DNA of 64,000 nucleotides from Epiperipatus broadwayi (GCA_028023455.1 JAQFVV010006310.1:2728001-2792000); one strand, 5' to 3'; counted from the first letter of the stretch, positions 13,228-25,834 are shown. Notes: a model not told the origin generated them from the sequence alone. A program made the numbers and translations.

Positions 13228-13850
13228 AGATGTTTGACACCATCACTTTAGTTAAATACATTATTGATCATTTACTAGGCTAGAGATGAGTATATCATAC
13301 CAGACCTGATATAAACTTTAAACTCAGTTAAAGATTAAATTTTTTGCTATTTTTGTTAACCATAATCTTTTTTTTTATTATAGATATATTTAAAACGTTC
13401 ATTTTATCGCAAAGTATTGAAATATATGAATAAAAACATCTGAAAAAGATAAATGATCCCACTCCTAGTGCATATCATGCTAAACCAACATTCAGTGTCT
13501 TGCACATATCTTGGTCATTTGTTCAGTATTTATTAAAACCAAAATATTATAATTTGATTTACACATGTCAAACTTCTTGCACTCACATCTTTGATACCAT
13601 CCCCATCAGATAAATATATTAATGATTATTACTAATCAATTATTAGCTAAAGATTATATCATTTCTAGCCTAGATATAAACTTTAAATCCAGTTAAAAAG
13701 ATTAATAAAGCTGTTTTGTTTTTTTTTTTACAAAAAAATTGAATGTGAAGACATAATATAATATCATTAATCAACTTCACCTTTCTTTTTCCATGTGTGT
13801 TCACTTTTTAAAAAAAATGTACTTAAAACTTACATTTCATCACAAAGATG
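13228..13850. repeat. Diverged tandem duplication, period about 434 bp
   Basis: Blocks containing TTTGACACCATCACTT, CTAGGCTAGAGATGAG and GATATAAACTTTAAACTCAG at 13230-13335 recur with changes at 13590-13695, and CATTTTATCGCAAAG at 13401 recurs as CATTTCATCACAAAG at 13835. The part at 13480-13530 (CATGCTAAACCAACATTCAG) resembles the repeat at 51.9 kb on the opposite strand. Confidence 0.5.
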
Positions 13851-15325
13851 CACTATTAATTGATCTAAGAAAACTTTGATAATTGAACTAAAACAAAAAT
13901 TAGCTAGTTATATATTTTTATGATCAGTAGAATTATCAGTAAAGCAAGTCATATATAATGTGACATTGCTTTTATAAGCTTGTATGAATTTGGGTCAGCC
14001 CCATATAGCTATTTAAGTTTGATAGCTGGAGTAAAAGACATTTTCATGTCTGAAAACTTCAGCGTTTCTATTTAAATATTACATATAAAATAAGTGCTCA
14101 GTTTTGAGTTGATATTTTGGATTTAATGTCTGAATATTCTAGCTCCTCACTGAGGTAAGCCATAAGATTGAAACCAATTGGTCTGGGGATAAGAGTACTT
14201 TGGATAGAGATTTTAAATATTTTCTATTACCACATTTATCAATTAAGACTTTGTTTGAGCTATTAGTATGCTCTTTGTACATTAGTAGAATTGTAAATTA
14301 AATAATAGATATTGTAAGAATTATTATTGCAGTTTAATGTTTTAAAAATATAAATCTTTTATATTTAAAAATCTCTTACTAATAATTTATCCAAGTTTTA
14401 TTTAGACCTGTTTATGTTTTCAGCTGATTTCAAGTATTCTTAAACTAATTTTTGTGAGTGTTATTTTCCTTTACACTTCAAGTTTTGGAGTATATTCATA
14501 ATTATAATTGAAGTGTGAGTATACATTATTTTGTCAGAATGTTTTGATTACTATTATTTACAAATATTAGTTATTTTTATTAGGTGCTGAACTTAATCCA
14601 CTGATAGTGTTTATAATTTGTAGATTGTAGAATAATCTTTAGATATGAAGTTAAATGTGGATAGCTAATAAGAATGTCAACTGATAGCACTATCTAAAAC
14701 CTAGGAAGAATATGATGTTAATTCATTAATGACTAGGTACTGTTTCAGAGATTTCTTTTTATATAAGTATATATAAATACATAAAATGTATTCATTATTT
14801 TGGTAATCTAGTGAGGCTAGTAGATTAAAAAAGGATATCATGATTGGAATTGTGAATGGGTTGAGAAGAAGAGGATAACTAAGGCTGTTACAGATGAATA
14901 GCATCACAGAACATACACAGCCAAAAGTTTTGAAAGTATGCAAAAAAATAGAGTGAAGATTAGTCTGAAAATAGTTTATCCTCATCATTGCCCATTGTCT
15001 AAACCATAAATCAAATGAAAGATGATGATAAAAGCATACATAAAGTCCTTGCATTGAGAAAACAGTGATGGGAAAAAGTTATTTTTATTATTTAGGATTA
15101 TTTTTTTAATTCAGGTTTTTTCTATATCTGTAATTTATCAGTGATCTTTTTTTTACTAATTTAAATCTTTTTATATTTTTGAAGTTTAGATTATTTTTAA
15201 CCAGTACTAAATTTAATACTGTTTCTGAACCTATCCGAACTATTATCTATAATACAGTTGAAATCTATTCTAGTCAGATAAAATTTTTCATAAATAATTT
15301 TTTCCGATTATTTATTAATACATTA
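13851..15325. other. AT-rich spacer
   Basis: A 117-residue minus-strand frame at 14701-15054 is hydrophobic, low in complexity and not recognised; I regard it as accidental. Nothing else identified. Confidence 0.5.
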
Positions 15326-15329
15326 TTAT

Positions 15330-15690
15330 CTTATTAAGAACAATTACCACAACAATATCTTGTGATCTCTCATATGCTTCCAAGAACAATTATCTTCACT
15401 TTACCCTAAAACTATCTATTGTAAGCTTGAGTAAACAATGGACATTAATTGATATAAAACTGTAAAATTCCTATCTTTGAGATAATAAATTTTCGGTTTT
15501 TTTAAATCTCAAAATATTATAAGTGCATTTGTTCCAGCTTTGAATCTCCATTTTCATTAATGAAAATAAAATCCCAGAAATTGATTGGTCAAAGATTTTA
15601 AATACTAGTGTATTATTTGATGTACATTGATTATTTAGGCTTAACAGTAAATAACTCTAGAGTAGAGTGAAGATAATTGATCTTGCAAAA
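15330..15690. repeat. Dispersed repeat, copy 2 (pair with 10.31-10.78 kb)
   Basis: Shares the ordered words listed for copy 1, with an internal deletion of roughly 100 bp relative to it. Confidence 0.5.
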
Positions 15691-16265
15691 ATCACCAGCC
15701 TTTCGTCACTATCCTGAACCATATAGTCTTCAGTAGTTTTACATACTCTGTTATCATTATACTATTATTCCAATATTCATTTTCATTTATTTTGTAAATA
15801 AATTCTATTATAAATAGACTTGTCTAATTTAAAAGACCAAATTTATTTCTTTAGGTTGCAGTGTCTTGAACAGAACAATCTTACATAGCCAGTTTGCTAA
15901 TCATTTTTGTGCTTTTTATTTTTTTTTCGGAATAAATTTTTATTCTTCATTAAAAATTTCCATTTTCCATCATATTCATGAAAGCTGTCGTTTTAAAAGT
16001 ATCAGTTTTGCAAATAAATAAAAAGAGTAACCAAATGAAATAAATAATCAGAACAATAAATTTCATTTTATCTTTTGGGCTAAAAAAATGTTTTCAACGA
16101 ATAATAAATAATTCTTTGCCAAATTTTTATTAGTTACTCATATCAATAAATCTTTGAAATTTAAAAAGTCAGTTTATAATCACAAAAAAAAAAAAAAAAA
16201 ATCAATTCTGTTTTACATTATTATATTTTCCCTGAGATATTTATATATAAAACAAATATGTACAA
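15691..16265. other. AT-rich spacer
   Basis: Contains an A-run at 16183-16201 next to the 3' side of the RTE-like copy B. As the LINE is on the minus strand, its tail would read as T on the plus strand, so this A-run is not obviously its poly(A). Confidence 0.45.
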
Positions 16266-17159
16266 ATAAAATCTGATTGTGAACATCATATCATAATCAT
16301 TTTCAAGCATTATTGATGCAGAATGAAAATCTCTCCAAACTCGATCCAGTTTCTCTGATCTATAGCTTCTTTTTCCACATCACACCAACAAACTTCCTTA
16401 TTCATCCACTCATCTTACATGGTGTCTCTCATGGAAGTATTTCTCTTTTGAGCTTTTCTTATTACTTCCAATATATCTCTCTCCATACTTTAATGAGTTA
16501 CCTAAGTTGTTTCTATTGGACTCTTGTTAAGTGTCCAACTCTGAGATTCAAAAGTAAGAACTGATAAATCACATTTACTAAAACCTTTTTAAATGCATAG
16601 TATATTTTCTTTTAAGGTTAAGTTATTTCTATGTAAAGCTCTCTATCCAAATTTAATTCTATAATTAATTTCATCTATTGTGTTTCATTCAGTACTAACT
16701 TTTGTAAATTCATTATTATTAATTTTTCTTGAGAAAATCCATTGTTCAACTTCTAATTCTTGATTATTTATTTTCCTCTTAGAAAATCCATTGCACCTTA
16801 CTTTAGTCTTTTTAATATTTATCTTTAGTTCTGTTTTCTTCTGATAATTCTTGCAATATTTCCTGAAGCATTGTACTTAAAAAAAATCACAACATTTGCA
16901 AAATCAAGATTTTTTAAATAACCTTCATTTACTTTACTCTTTTAATTTTCCATTTTAATCCACAAAATATTCCTTGTAAAATTGCTGTAAGTTTTTTTGA
17001 AGATATGAGATCAATCTGCCCTCTACCTTTATATATTTATATATATATATATTAATCCTCTTTATGTCACCATGTAATCTAATTATTGCTGTTGCATTTT
17101 GATAAATATTCTTTAAAATATGACACTAATCTGAGTTATATCTTGATTGTCCTAAACTT

Positions 17160-17460
17160 TAAATTCACTGTGCAAATGCTTATACAATCAAATGCCTTTT
17201 TATAATCTACAAATCCAAAGCATAATGGCATTTCATATTTATTGCATCTTATACATTTCTTTTAATATTTGGATATTATTCACTATGTTATACCCACTTT
17301 TAAATCCAGTTTGGTTTTTTTGGTGATTTGAATCCAAAAGTCATTATAGACCAGTTATAATTATCTTGGTAAAGATTTTGTATTGAACTGATAGAAGACT
17401 GATGGTCTGTAATTTTTAATATCTTCTTTATTATCTTTTTTAAATACCAATGTTACTACT
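17160..17460 (-). pseudogene. LINE reverse transcriptase fragment
   Basis: Minus-strand N-Y-R-P motif followed, after several frame changes, by FGFVDYKKAFD (RT motif A with the catalytic aspartate). The homologous part of copy A (about 1250-1450) is recognisable by nucleotide similarity. Confidence 0.75.
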
Positions 17461-18419
17461 ACATATTTTTTTCAATCATCTAGTATATTTATATAATTTA
17501 GATATTTGGTGTATGTAGTTTTACCATCTGTTTGTTTTTTTTAAAACATTTATAATAATTTTATTTTTTGCAGTTTGTTTTTTTCCTTCTTTATAGATTT
17601 AATTTCATAATTCCCATCTTCATTTAAAATGCTTGGCAATTCAGATGTAGTAATTGCATTGATTACTTTGGTTTTTTTATTATTATTATATAATTCTTTA
17701 TAAATCTTTTCATACATATCATAATGACATTTCTCATTTTTGTAAGTCCATTGTTGAAATAATTTTTTCTTCCATTATCAATATATTGTTTTATATTTTT
17801 GAAACTTTCCATTCTTTTGTAAAGCTTTCCTTGCCAGTTCGGGTTATATTTTTTTATATTATTAATAATTCTTTTTTTCATACCACTTTATACAAGTTCA
17901 GATATTTGATTCTTTTTAATGGTTTATTTTTAATTATTTTTATATTCCTTCTTTTCTTTGTATGGTGTCTGATGTCAGTAGAAAATTTACTGTGAATTGT
18001 GTCTTTTTTGTACCAGCTATCTATCTTAAAGTTCTAACAGTCCAGTTTGAAACATCTTTAAAGTCTTAATATTTTAAAGAAATAGTAAATTCTAGTTTAA
18101 ATTATTGCATTATTTCTGAAGAATAGAAATATTAACTGTGAATACTGACTTTTTTAATAGTTTTCATCTTTTTAGTTTTGTATTAACACATATCTTACAT
18201 CTCACTAATTAATGATTACTTTCTGTGTTGAATCTATTAAGAACATTATGATCTTGAAATATATATATTTTATTTGTAAAATATAATCCAAAAATTCTAG
18301 TTTATCTTCATTTGGATGCTTTCATGTTTCTTTTCTTTTAGTATTTTTCTAAAAAAAAAAAAAAAAAATCATAATATACAATTTGTATTTTTCTATGAAT
18401 TCCAGAAGACTGTGACTTC

Positions 18420-18620
18420 TCTCGTTTCCATCATTCATAACCAAGTTTATCCACAGTACTTTCATCTTTCAATCATTTTCCAATTCTAGCATTAAAGTCT
18501 GTCATAACAATTTTAAAATATTGATTAGTCTGATCAAAATCATTTTGTACATAAAATTCTTTATTTTTTCATCATACTGAGAACTTATTGGGGCAAACCC
18601 TTGAATTATTTATATTAGAT
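18420..18620 (-). pseudogene. LINE apurinic-like endonuclease fragment
   Basis: Minus-strand TDFNARIGK followed by KDESTVDKLGYE, the catalytic D-F-N region of the exonuclease-endonuclease-phosphatase fold used by LINEs to nick target DNA. Part of RTE-like copy B. Interrupted by a stop two residues after the motif. Confidence 0.75.
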
Positions 18621-19344
18621 ATTTTCCTTTAAGTTGAAAACTAATACTGACATTCTGTCTGATATGCTATCAATCTTCACAATGTTGCTCTCCTTTTTCG
18701 TTTAATGCTGATGATTTTAAAGTGAAATTAATTACACTTTTTAAATCAATTATCTCTTTACCTTTTTTTCCAATTTCACAGTCCAACAATATTCAATTCA
18801 ATATTAAATAGTTTTTTAATCTTACTACATTTGAAAGTGATCTCCAACTGTGTGGAAGTTATATGAAAGATGGGTCTACAGTCAGGGGATTCTTAGCACC
18901 CACTACCGCAACCATCAACTACTTTTTTGACTGATGACTTTACAGCTTCCTGGGAATAAAAGCCACAATTTATTTGTGTCTATCATGATTAAAATTATTT
19001 AAAAAATAACGTTCACAACCACATTTAACTTATCTCCAAAAAAACTCAATGTTTTAGTCAAGAACTGTTAGGCAAATGAGAAAGACCAGGGTAATTTTTG
19101 GTCTTGGCAATAAATTCACACTTCATATGTTGATGAGCAGCCAATCTATATTTATTTACAGTAAAAATAAACGCATAGTAATAATAACTACAATGATAAG
19201 AATATATGGAATGTACCTTGTTTTTTTTTTAATGTCTTAAAGAGGAATCAGAAGTCTCTTTTCTTTAACAAAAAAAAACCTCCCGTTTATAGCAGAATAT
19301 CATAAACTTAAAAAAAAAATCATAAATTTAAAAAAATAAAAAAT

Positions 19345-19860
19345 AAACAAACTATATTTTAACTTACAATTTTCAATTTCAGTATTTTACCAAAAGCATG
19401 CATGTGTGTATGACTAATACAGTATAAGACCTGTTGACTTGGAAATCCACTTTTTATGTTTGTTTTATATTTCCGTGAGTAGTATTGACGTTTAGCTGTT
19501 TTAATTGGAATTAATATCAATCAGTGCAGACTTTATTTCAGAATTTTTGTCACACCAAGAAATGCAAAATGATTTGGTGATTGATTTCAAAACGTTACAA
19601 ACTCTATTCAAGTTTGAATCATGGTTGTTGTGAATAAACTGAAGTGATATGCTATTATTTATATAACTATAACTTTTACTTTTTAATAAATTGGAAAAAA
19701 TATTTGAAACAGATTACTAAATTGATCTTATATCAATAAGTAGTCAGTTCACAAAAAATACATTAATTCTATTTTTTTTTTTTTGTTCTGTTGTAAAAAT
19801 GTGTCTTTCAAGTCAGTAGTTTCTGGTGTCAATTTTAATTTAGTCTCTTTTCTTATGTAA
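19345..19860. other. AT-rich spacer
   Basis: Nothing recognised; T-run at 19772-19783. Confidence 0.5.
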
Positions 19861-19862
19861 AG

Positions 19863-19932
19863 TCTTATGGCATAGTGATCAATGCATCTTTCTATCAAGT
19901 TCCTGAATTGAGTTTGAATCAGGTGGGATAAA
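19863..19932 (+). mobile_element. tRNA-like SINE head (degenerate)
   Basis: TTATGGCATAGTGATCAATG fits a tRNA D-arm/A-box (T-G-G-C-N-N-A-G-T-G), and TTGAGTTTGAATCAGG about 40 nt later fits a B-box. The spacing is tRNA-like, but the acceptor stem does not pair well, so this is a SINE head or tRNA pseudogene rather than a working tRNA gene. Its body could not be defined. Confidence 0.45.
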
Positions 19933-20478
19933 ATTGGGAAAAAAATTTATGTTGCAAACAGGCTTGGAATTTTTCTTTTAGGTAGCCAATTTATAACTAA
20001 TTTTAGTCAGCATCTGAATATTTATCAGTAAGTGAATATTCTGGCTAATCTTAAATAGAGGATAAAACAGGGTGGACAACCTCATCAGTTGGAATTTGAC
20101 AATCCTGGTGAGTAATACCTTCTCTTTCATTGCTCTATGGGAGAGGGGGGGCATTTGGACAAGGTATTGCATTGTATGTGCTATTTAACGATCATATTAC
20201 CTCTTCCCCCCTAATATTTTTAAGTGATTTGTATTTTGTTTATATATAGTATGTGTAAATTTATTTACTTTACATATGCATTATATGTAAATATATAAAA
20301 TAATCAGATATACCTATATATAGCAGAATACAATAACCAGTCAGTAATAGTAATATCTAAGTATTTAGAGCTACATTTTAAAAGTTCTTTTACATCATTA
20401 ATATCTATTTACATCACATTTACATTATTTTGTATTATTTAAATACAAGTATATTGTTTATACTGAACTTAAAGTAAT
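19933..20478. other. AT-rich spacer
   Basis: Short G-tract at 20144-20151; otherwise nothing identified. Confidence 0.5.
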
Positions 20479-20482
20479 TTAG

Positions 20483-20534
20483 AAGGGATTTGGACTCAGA
20501 TTTTCAAGCTTGAAAATCTGAGTTCAAATCCCTT
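20483..20534. repeat. Near-perfect 26-bp-arm palindrome without spacer
   Basis: Arms 20483-20508 and 20509-20534 meet at AAGCTT with one mismatch. The arm word GGGATTTGGACTCAG resembles the GGGATTTGAACTC that starts each unit of the array at 6.5-7.6 kb, so the palindrome may be two inverted stubs of that sequence. Confidence 0.75.
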
Positions 20535-20804
20535 TTAAATTATTTTGTATTACAAATTTGCTTATCAAAAATTCTCATTTTAAATAAGTAGAACAGTTAA
20601 CAAATTTTGGCTGTACTCTTTTCTTTTACTTCTCAGTGGGTAATAGTGATATAATTGGTATTATTTTCTAGTTACTTCCTATGTAACAAATTTATACTGT
20701 GCTTCAGAATTTTTTGCTCTGAAAGAATTAATTTTTATCTTATTTAAGCCCATAAATTATTTCTGTATTATATATATTTTAATAGAATAAATGGAAGGGA
20801 TAAA

Positions 20805-21110
20805 TATAGGGTAAATATATGGGGAAGTGCATAAAATTATAATGCCCACTGAATAATCATCATAATTACTAAATCAACATTGTCAATGAATAGTCATTAA
20901 CAAATATAAAAAGTGCATGGAGCATGAGAGACTCATCATAAAATTAGAAGTTATAGTAATTATAAGTTATAATATAAGGTAAATATATAGGGAGGTGTAT
21001 AAACATCATCTTTTCTGAATAGTCATCATAATTAATGAATAGTCATCAACAAAAAATAACAAATATAAAAGGATCATGAGAGAATTAACATAAAATAAGT
21101 AGTTATAACA
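20805..21110. repeat. Diverged tandem duplication, period about 170 bp
   Basis: Ordered words (ATAGGGTAAATATATGGGGA, GAATAATCATCATAATTA, AATAGTCATTAACAAATATA, CATGAGAGA) at 20808-20935 recur at 20977-21095 with small differences. Confidence 0.65.
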
Positions 21111-22285
21111 ATTCTAACATATCACTAGCATTAAACAAAAATAATCAATAGGCATTCTTTGTGATTGTATTTAAAAGAAGTTCATTATAAAATAGATAAT
21201 TATCTTCTGACCAATGCCAAACTTAGGGCCCAATATAAAAATAATCATCTGTATGCCCCTACTTAAATTTTAGAGTATCTATTATAAAAAATGTTGGCAT
21301 AATGACATATGATGATTATCGTCAATGTTCTGACCATATGGCACTGAGTGTACAGGTCAACTATAAATTAATTTACAATCTGTATAAATAAAGTGCATAG
21401 AAGACTTTAAAGATGCTCTTGACCTTTGTGTCATCCAGAGAACTATCTGGTTGTTCAAACATGAACATATATCCACATACATATAAATTAACTGTTATTG
21501 CTCTAGAGCTAGTTCAAAATCACAAGGACTCTATGTATTGTGATAGTGTAGAAGAGAAAATCAAAATATGCACAGTCTACTTTGTTTTAAATAATTTTAC
21601 TGGGATAAGCTACCAATCTCTTAAAGTATAAAACCATTGTGAAATCAAGTCGCAAATACTGCCCATTTATAGAACAGATAGCTGGAGGAATAAAGACATT
21701 AACTTATTTTTTAACAATTATTTAATACAAAGTTAATCACGGAATAATATACCGAATAATATAAAAAAGATAATATGACAATTCCAAATCTATTATGTTT
21801 TTACATAAGAAAAGATTATTTTCAGTTGATTTTTATTAATTAAATTAATTAATCTTTACTTTAACAAAATTATTTCTATTTTCAATAATTAATATTGAAA
21901 AACAACATTGCATAGAGAAAGATACAAAATTTAAGATTAGTTAAAACTTTCTTTTTTATGAAAATTGGAAGGTCCCATACTTTTTTACATTTTGAAAAGG
22001 AAAATGTTTAGAACAAAACATTTAAAAAATATATTTATTATTGTCAATTATTTTTAGTATTATATTAAAAAATGTTTCAACAAAAAATTAAAATCATTCA
22101 TTATTATCAATTATTGCTCATATTAAAAGTTAATTGTAAATGTAGTTGTGCATACTGCAATACATTATATTACCATGGTTTTATATTTTAAGTCCTTCTT
22201 TTTAGCTATAATTCTCATTTTCTTTTATTTTAATTTTCCTTTATGTTTCTTCAAATGTTCAGATCAAAATTAAAATAATTTTGAG
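21111..22285. other. AT-rich spacer
   Basis: A 72-residue plus-strand frame at 21413-21631 is of less extreme composition than its surroundings but not recognised. No other signal. Confidence 0.45.
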
Positions 22286-22286
22286 T

Positions 22287-22460
22287 GTAGATTAATACAG
22301 GTTGGATTTATCCATTTTTCTAATATAATAATTAGCAAAGCAGGTTAATACAGATAGAATTTGTCAATCATCCAATATAATAATTTTCAAGTAAGGTTAG
22401 CACAGGTTGAATGTATCAATTTTTCAATTATAATAATGTGCAGGTAGGCTAACAGAGGCT
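22287..22460. repeat. Three tandem copies of a 53-bp unit
   Basis: The unit (TTAATACAGGTTGGATTTATC ... TAATATAATAATT-type) repeats at about 22290, 22343 and 22396, ending in a partial fourth start (AGGCTAACAGAGG). Confidence 0.65.
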
Positions 22461-22862
22461 AAGACATTTATGCTTTTGGATGGAACACAAGATATGTTTC
22501 AGATTTCTCTCAGGAGTATTCTTTCCTTTTTACATCTTAATTTTTAGTGAACAGACTACATGTTGGTTTGGTGATACTCAGCTTTTAGATAAAGAGTTGT
22601 ACATGGTTTTTTTCAAATCCATTTTAATAATTTTTTCAAATTAGTAGTGAAGTTAATCTTACTTCAGACTAAAAACAGCATCTCACTGTTTTTTTCACAG
22701 CTGGACTGCTATTACTGTTTTTCTCCACAGTTGGATTAACAATGATTGTTGCTGACTAGACACTGAAGTCTACTGCTTTAAGACACCTCTTATTTGTTTG
22801 GCATACTCTCAGAAATGACAGTATAAAACCCTCACTAATAGATTATATTTTTTCAAAAATGT

Positions 22863-22972
22863 TATTCCCTCCTTTTTTAAATAATTAAAAAAATCCAATC
22901 ATTGAAAAACTCCTCCGTATTCCCTCCTTTTTTAAATAATTAAAAAAATCCAATCATTGAAAAACTCCTCTG
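22863..22972. repeat. Exact 55-bp tandem duplication
   Basis: 22863-22917 and 22918-22972 differ at one base (CTCCG versus CTCTG). Recent by its identity. Confidence 0.9.
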
Positions 22973-23122
22973 TAATGATTATTTTTTCATCTTAATTATC
23001 AAAACAGGATAATCTTTTAATTACATTTTATTTGAATAACATTGCCTTTTGTTTTAAAGAGATAAAGAAAAAAATGAAAAAATCAATTTTAATTAATTAA
23101 AAACAGCAGTCTTTAATAAAAG

Positions 23123-23663
23123 GTCTAAACCATAAGATGTGATATGTTGAACTATTTCCATCATTTATGAGTGAATGTTGAATGTAAAGAAATTTTTTAA
23201 ACTTTATTTAAACTTTCCAAATACAAACAAGCTGTTAGTAATAACACACAAATAGACAATACAGGTTAGTAATTACACAATATTTCGAGTAGTATTATTC
23301 TCCACTCTTTTTTAGGTGTTGCTGGCCTATATGTACAGTGACAATATTTAGAAGTTGAACTCGCATCTTTAGATTCTTGAATATCGAATTTTAAGGCAAA
23401 TGCTCTACCAACTGAGCTATTCTGTCAAAGGTAACATATAGTAGAAATTTGATATATTTATGTATGAGGGTTGGTTCAAACCTCCTGAGTCCTTCAATTT
23501 TTTTTTAAGTCTGATTATTTTTTTATTATTTGGAAAGCTTAAATAAAATTTAAAAATTTTCTTTACATTTAACATTCACTCATAAATGATGGAAATAGTC
23601 CAACATATCACATCTTATAATATACCATCATTACAAACCTTCAGACAAAGATGTCTAAACCAT
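23123..23663 (-). mobile_element. Fold-back insertion: Penelope-tail with tRNA-Lys-like head
   Basis: Flanked by GTCTAAACCAT at 23123-23133 and 23653-23663, a likely 11-bp target-site duplication. Inside are inverted arms of about 90-100 bp (23134-23223 and 23527-23619). Between them, on the minus strand, is a segment homologous to the 3' end of the PLE at 47.2 kb: the ACATAAATATAT-type tail of the coding region, a tRNA-Lys-like block at about 23350-23430, then the shared GCAACACCTAAA...TTACTAACCTGT stretch. The 5' side also carries CTGAAGGTTTGTAATGATGG, the inverted form of the PLE terminal motif. So this is a coding-less, 5'-truncated relative of the PLE with an inverted copy of its tail at the 5' end. 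Confidence 0.75.
23350..23430 (-). ncRNA. tRNA-Lys-like Pol III promoter region
   Basis: Minus-strand ATAGCTCAGTTGGTAGAGCA is an exact tRNA A-box and D-arm; GCGAGTTCAACTTC is a B-box-like sequence. The anticodon arm is enlarged (about 20 extra nt) so this is not a functional tRNA. A polymerase III promoter for the surrounding element is plausible from the intact A-box. Confidence 0.65.
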
Positions 23664-24123
23664 TTTTATCTTTTCTTTTAAAAATTGATAAACATTACTT
23701 AAAGTAGTACTTATTTCTCTCTTAATATTTTTTTTAAGTTAAAAACTAATACAAAATTATTGATGAGAGAGAGAAAAATGATTAATATTTATCTTTTTTT
23801 CTTATATTTTACTCTCTCTTTTACACCTCTCCATAATCAACTATAAATATTCACATATTATTTAAAATGTTTGGACCATATCTTATATCATTTAGTGAGT
23901 GAATGGCTATTTTGAGAAAAAAAAACATGAAAAGAAATAATTCTTCACAATATATATATATATTAAAATTAAAATTTTCATTGTAATTCCTAATAGTTTC
24001 CAAGAACAAATATAGAATCTTAAAATGTACAAATATATCTGATATTTCAAAAAACAACTGGGAAAGATATTATGTAATCATTGCAAGTGTTTTAAAAAGT
24101 TGTAAAGAATTAATTAAATAGAT

Positions 24124-24216
24124 AAGTGAATGGCTTTATTGCTTTAAAGTTCTTAATAAGTTTGAGTGGTAGAAATGACATTGCCATTTTACCACTGCAC
24201 TGAACCATACAGGGCA
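24124..24216 (-). mobile_element. tRNA-related SINE, family S1, copy 2 (internally deleted)
   Basis: Both ends match the family (GGCTTTATTGC at the left, CCATTTTACCACTGCACTGA and CCATACAGGGCA at the right) but about 35 bp of the middle are missing. Confidence 0.7.
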
Positions 24217-24305
24217 AGAATTAACTAAGACCTGTAGAAGGAAATAGGATATGTGATGTTTCCGAATAAAAAAAACTAAAGCCACTTAAACTTCTATTAT
24301 TATTG

Positions 24306-24446
24306 TCTTATCAAAGTGAAGATTAAATTCAAGATGGTAAAGATCAAATAATAGAATTTTAATTTTGTTGATTATCAACTAAATTTAAATTAAAATTGTA
24401 TTATTTGATTCTTATGACATTTAGTTTGATCTTCACTTTGTTAAGA
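24306..24446. repeat. Imperfect inverted repeat, arms about 61 bp
   Basis: Arms 24306-24366 and about 24385-24446 (TCAAAGTGAAGATTAAA against TTTGATCTTCACTTTG and TCAAATAATAGAATTTTAAT against ATTAAAATTGTATTATTTGA), loop about 20 bp. No flanking duplication seen. Could be a MITE or fold-back remnant. Confidence 0.65.
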
Positions 24447-24449
24447 TAT

Positions 24450-25145
24450 AATTAATATAATCTTTAAATTGATTCTCTATGAAGTACTCTGATCGATTCC
24501 AGTGCCCAAACTTTTTATGAATCTGCTGTTCAATTATTTTGTTTTACAGATTTGATTTTAGAATTTTTAACTTAAATTGATTAAAAGCAAAAAGAAGAAC
24601 TTCTCCTTTTTGGATTCTGGATTTACAACTTGCTTATGATTATGCTATTTTTAGAATTCAAAAAATGTCAATTGTTTCCATTAGGAAAGTGTTGCAAATA
24701 ATAGAATACATTTAATAGTCATGCTGCTGATGTATTTTAGACGAAAAAAGTTTTCTACTGAAGTAATTATAAGATAACATAAAATATCAAGTAAACACAA
24801 AAAAAGAATTGACAAATATATTCTATATGCAAATGTATTTGTGATTCACAATTTGGTTTGTATAGTAATGACAAAATTCATTTCTAAAGTATTTTATTCG
24901 TCTTTCTTTTTTCTTTCTTTTTTTAAATTGCAGTGGCTATACTCATTTACATATGGTTGTTTATTATTAATATTATTATTAATTATTATTATGTTTCAAC
25001 AATAATCTTTATTAATCCTTTGGGTTACATAGCATTACATAACATTGATTGCAAGGGTTACAGATGTAATCAAGTTGTACATGTTTTTTATATGAATTAA
25101 TTTCAAGGGTTACAATAATCAGGTTTCAAGGTATATATTTTTATA
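24450..25145. other. Spacer before the LINE fragment
   Basis: 24960-25000 is an ATT-rich patch; 25020-25130 has GGGTTACA words repeated three times, which may be part of an unrecognised repeat. Confidence 0.4.
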
Positions 25146-25149
25146 CATG

Positions 25150-25834
25150 CTGCTACTAATTTTGATACAGAGATGGATATTAAAAATCCATTCTGCATCT
25201 TATGTAATGCAGCAGAGGAAATTCAACATCTCTTTCAGCAGTGTCAAGCCCTCAAATAAATCAAAACTATCATGCTAAATACATATAGATGATCAGTTGC
25301 ATCTATACAGCACCTGTTTCAATCCTACCTGAAGATGCACTCTCCCACAGCACATGCAATAACATTCATCCTCATGCCTTGTGGTGCACTTGCTGCATCT
25401 TCACCATTGGCAACAACACCAGAAGATATCCAGCTGCATTCCTCAATAAGCTCCAACAAATCAAGGCTTGGGACAACAATACTGCACCACCAGATATTTT
25501 TGCTACTACTTGGTCACTACTAAACAATTACCCAATCTGCAATAGGTCATAATCCAATAATAACCAGATTGAATAGCATCCAATGGTACCATCCATTATT
25601 ATCAATAAAACTCATCTTCACTAACTGCCTTCAACTTCATCCACCATTCAGACTACAGAATTTACTCCCCATCTATCAGCTGTCACTATAAGGAATTTTA
25701 CTCTGAATTGGGTTTGTTCTTTTACAGCACTCATAGTTTGATTTTATGCTACATGAATTATATGTTACTTCTCTAGTATACTACAAGATTAACAATTAAA
25801 AGAACAATAATTAAGATTAATTTAGTGACTGTAA

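Larger units (their letters stand above)
16270..19340 (-). mobile_element. RTE-like LINE, copy B (endonuclease plus RT, decayed)
   Basis: The most complete of three related copies. From high to low coordinates on the minus strand: at 18470-18520 the translation has TDFNARIGK, the D-F-N-A-x-I-G motif of an apurinic-type endonuclease, preceded by an A-P-I-S...Y-D-E-K-I-x-x-F pattern near 18560-18610; near 17410-17450 N-Y-R-P, the RT entry motif; at 17177-17230 MPLCFGFVDYKKAFDCI, RT motif A (F-V-D-Y-x-K-A-F-D); and at 16290-16450 the terminal R-x-V-D-E and L-D-R-V-W-R motifs. Frameshifts and stops throughout. Length about 3.1 kb, right for an RTE-class LINE with a single ORF. Clade by motif style. 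Confidence 0.75.

Noticed and set aside
14701-15054. 117-residue minus-strand frame
   Set aside because: Hydrophobic, low-complexity composition expected from AT-rich DNA, no domain, no neighbouring coding signal.
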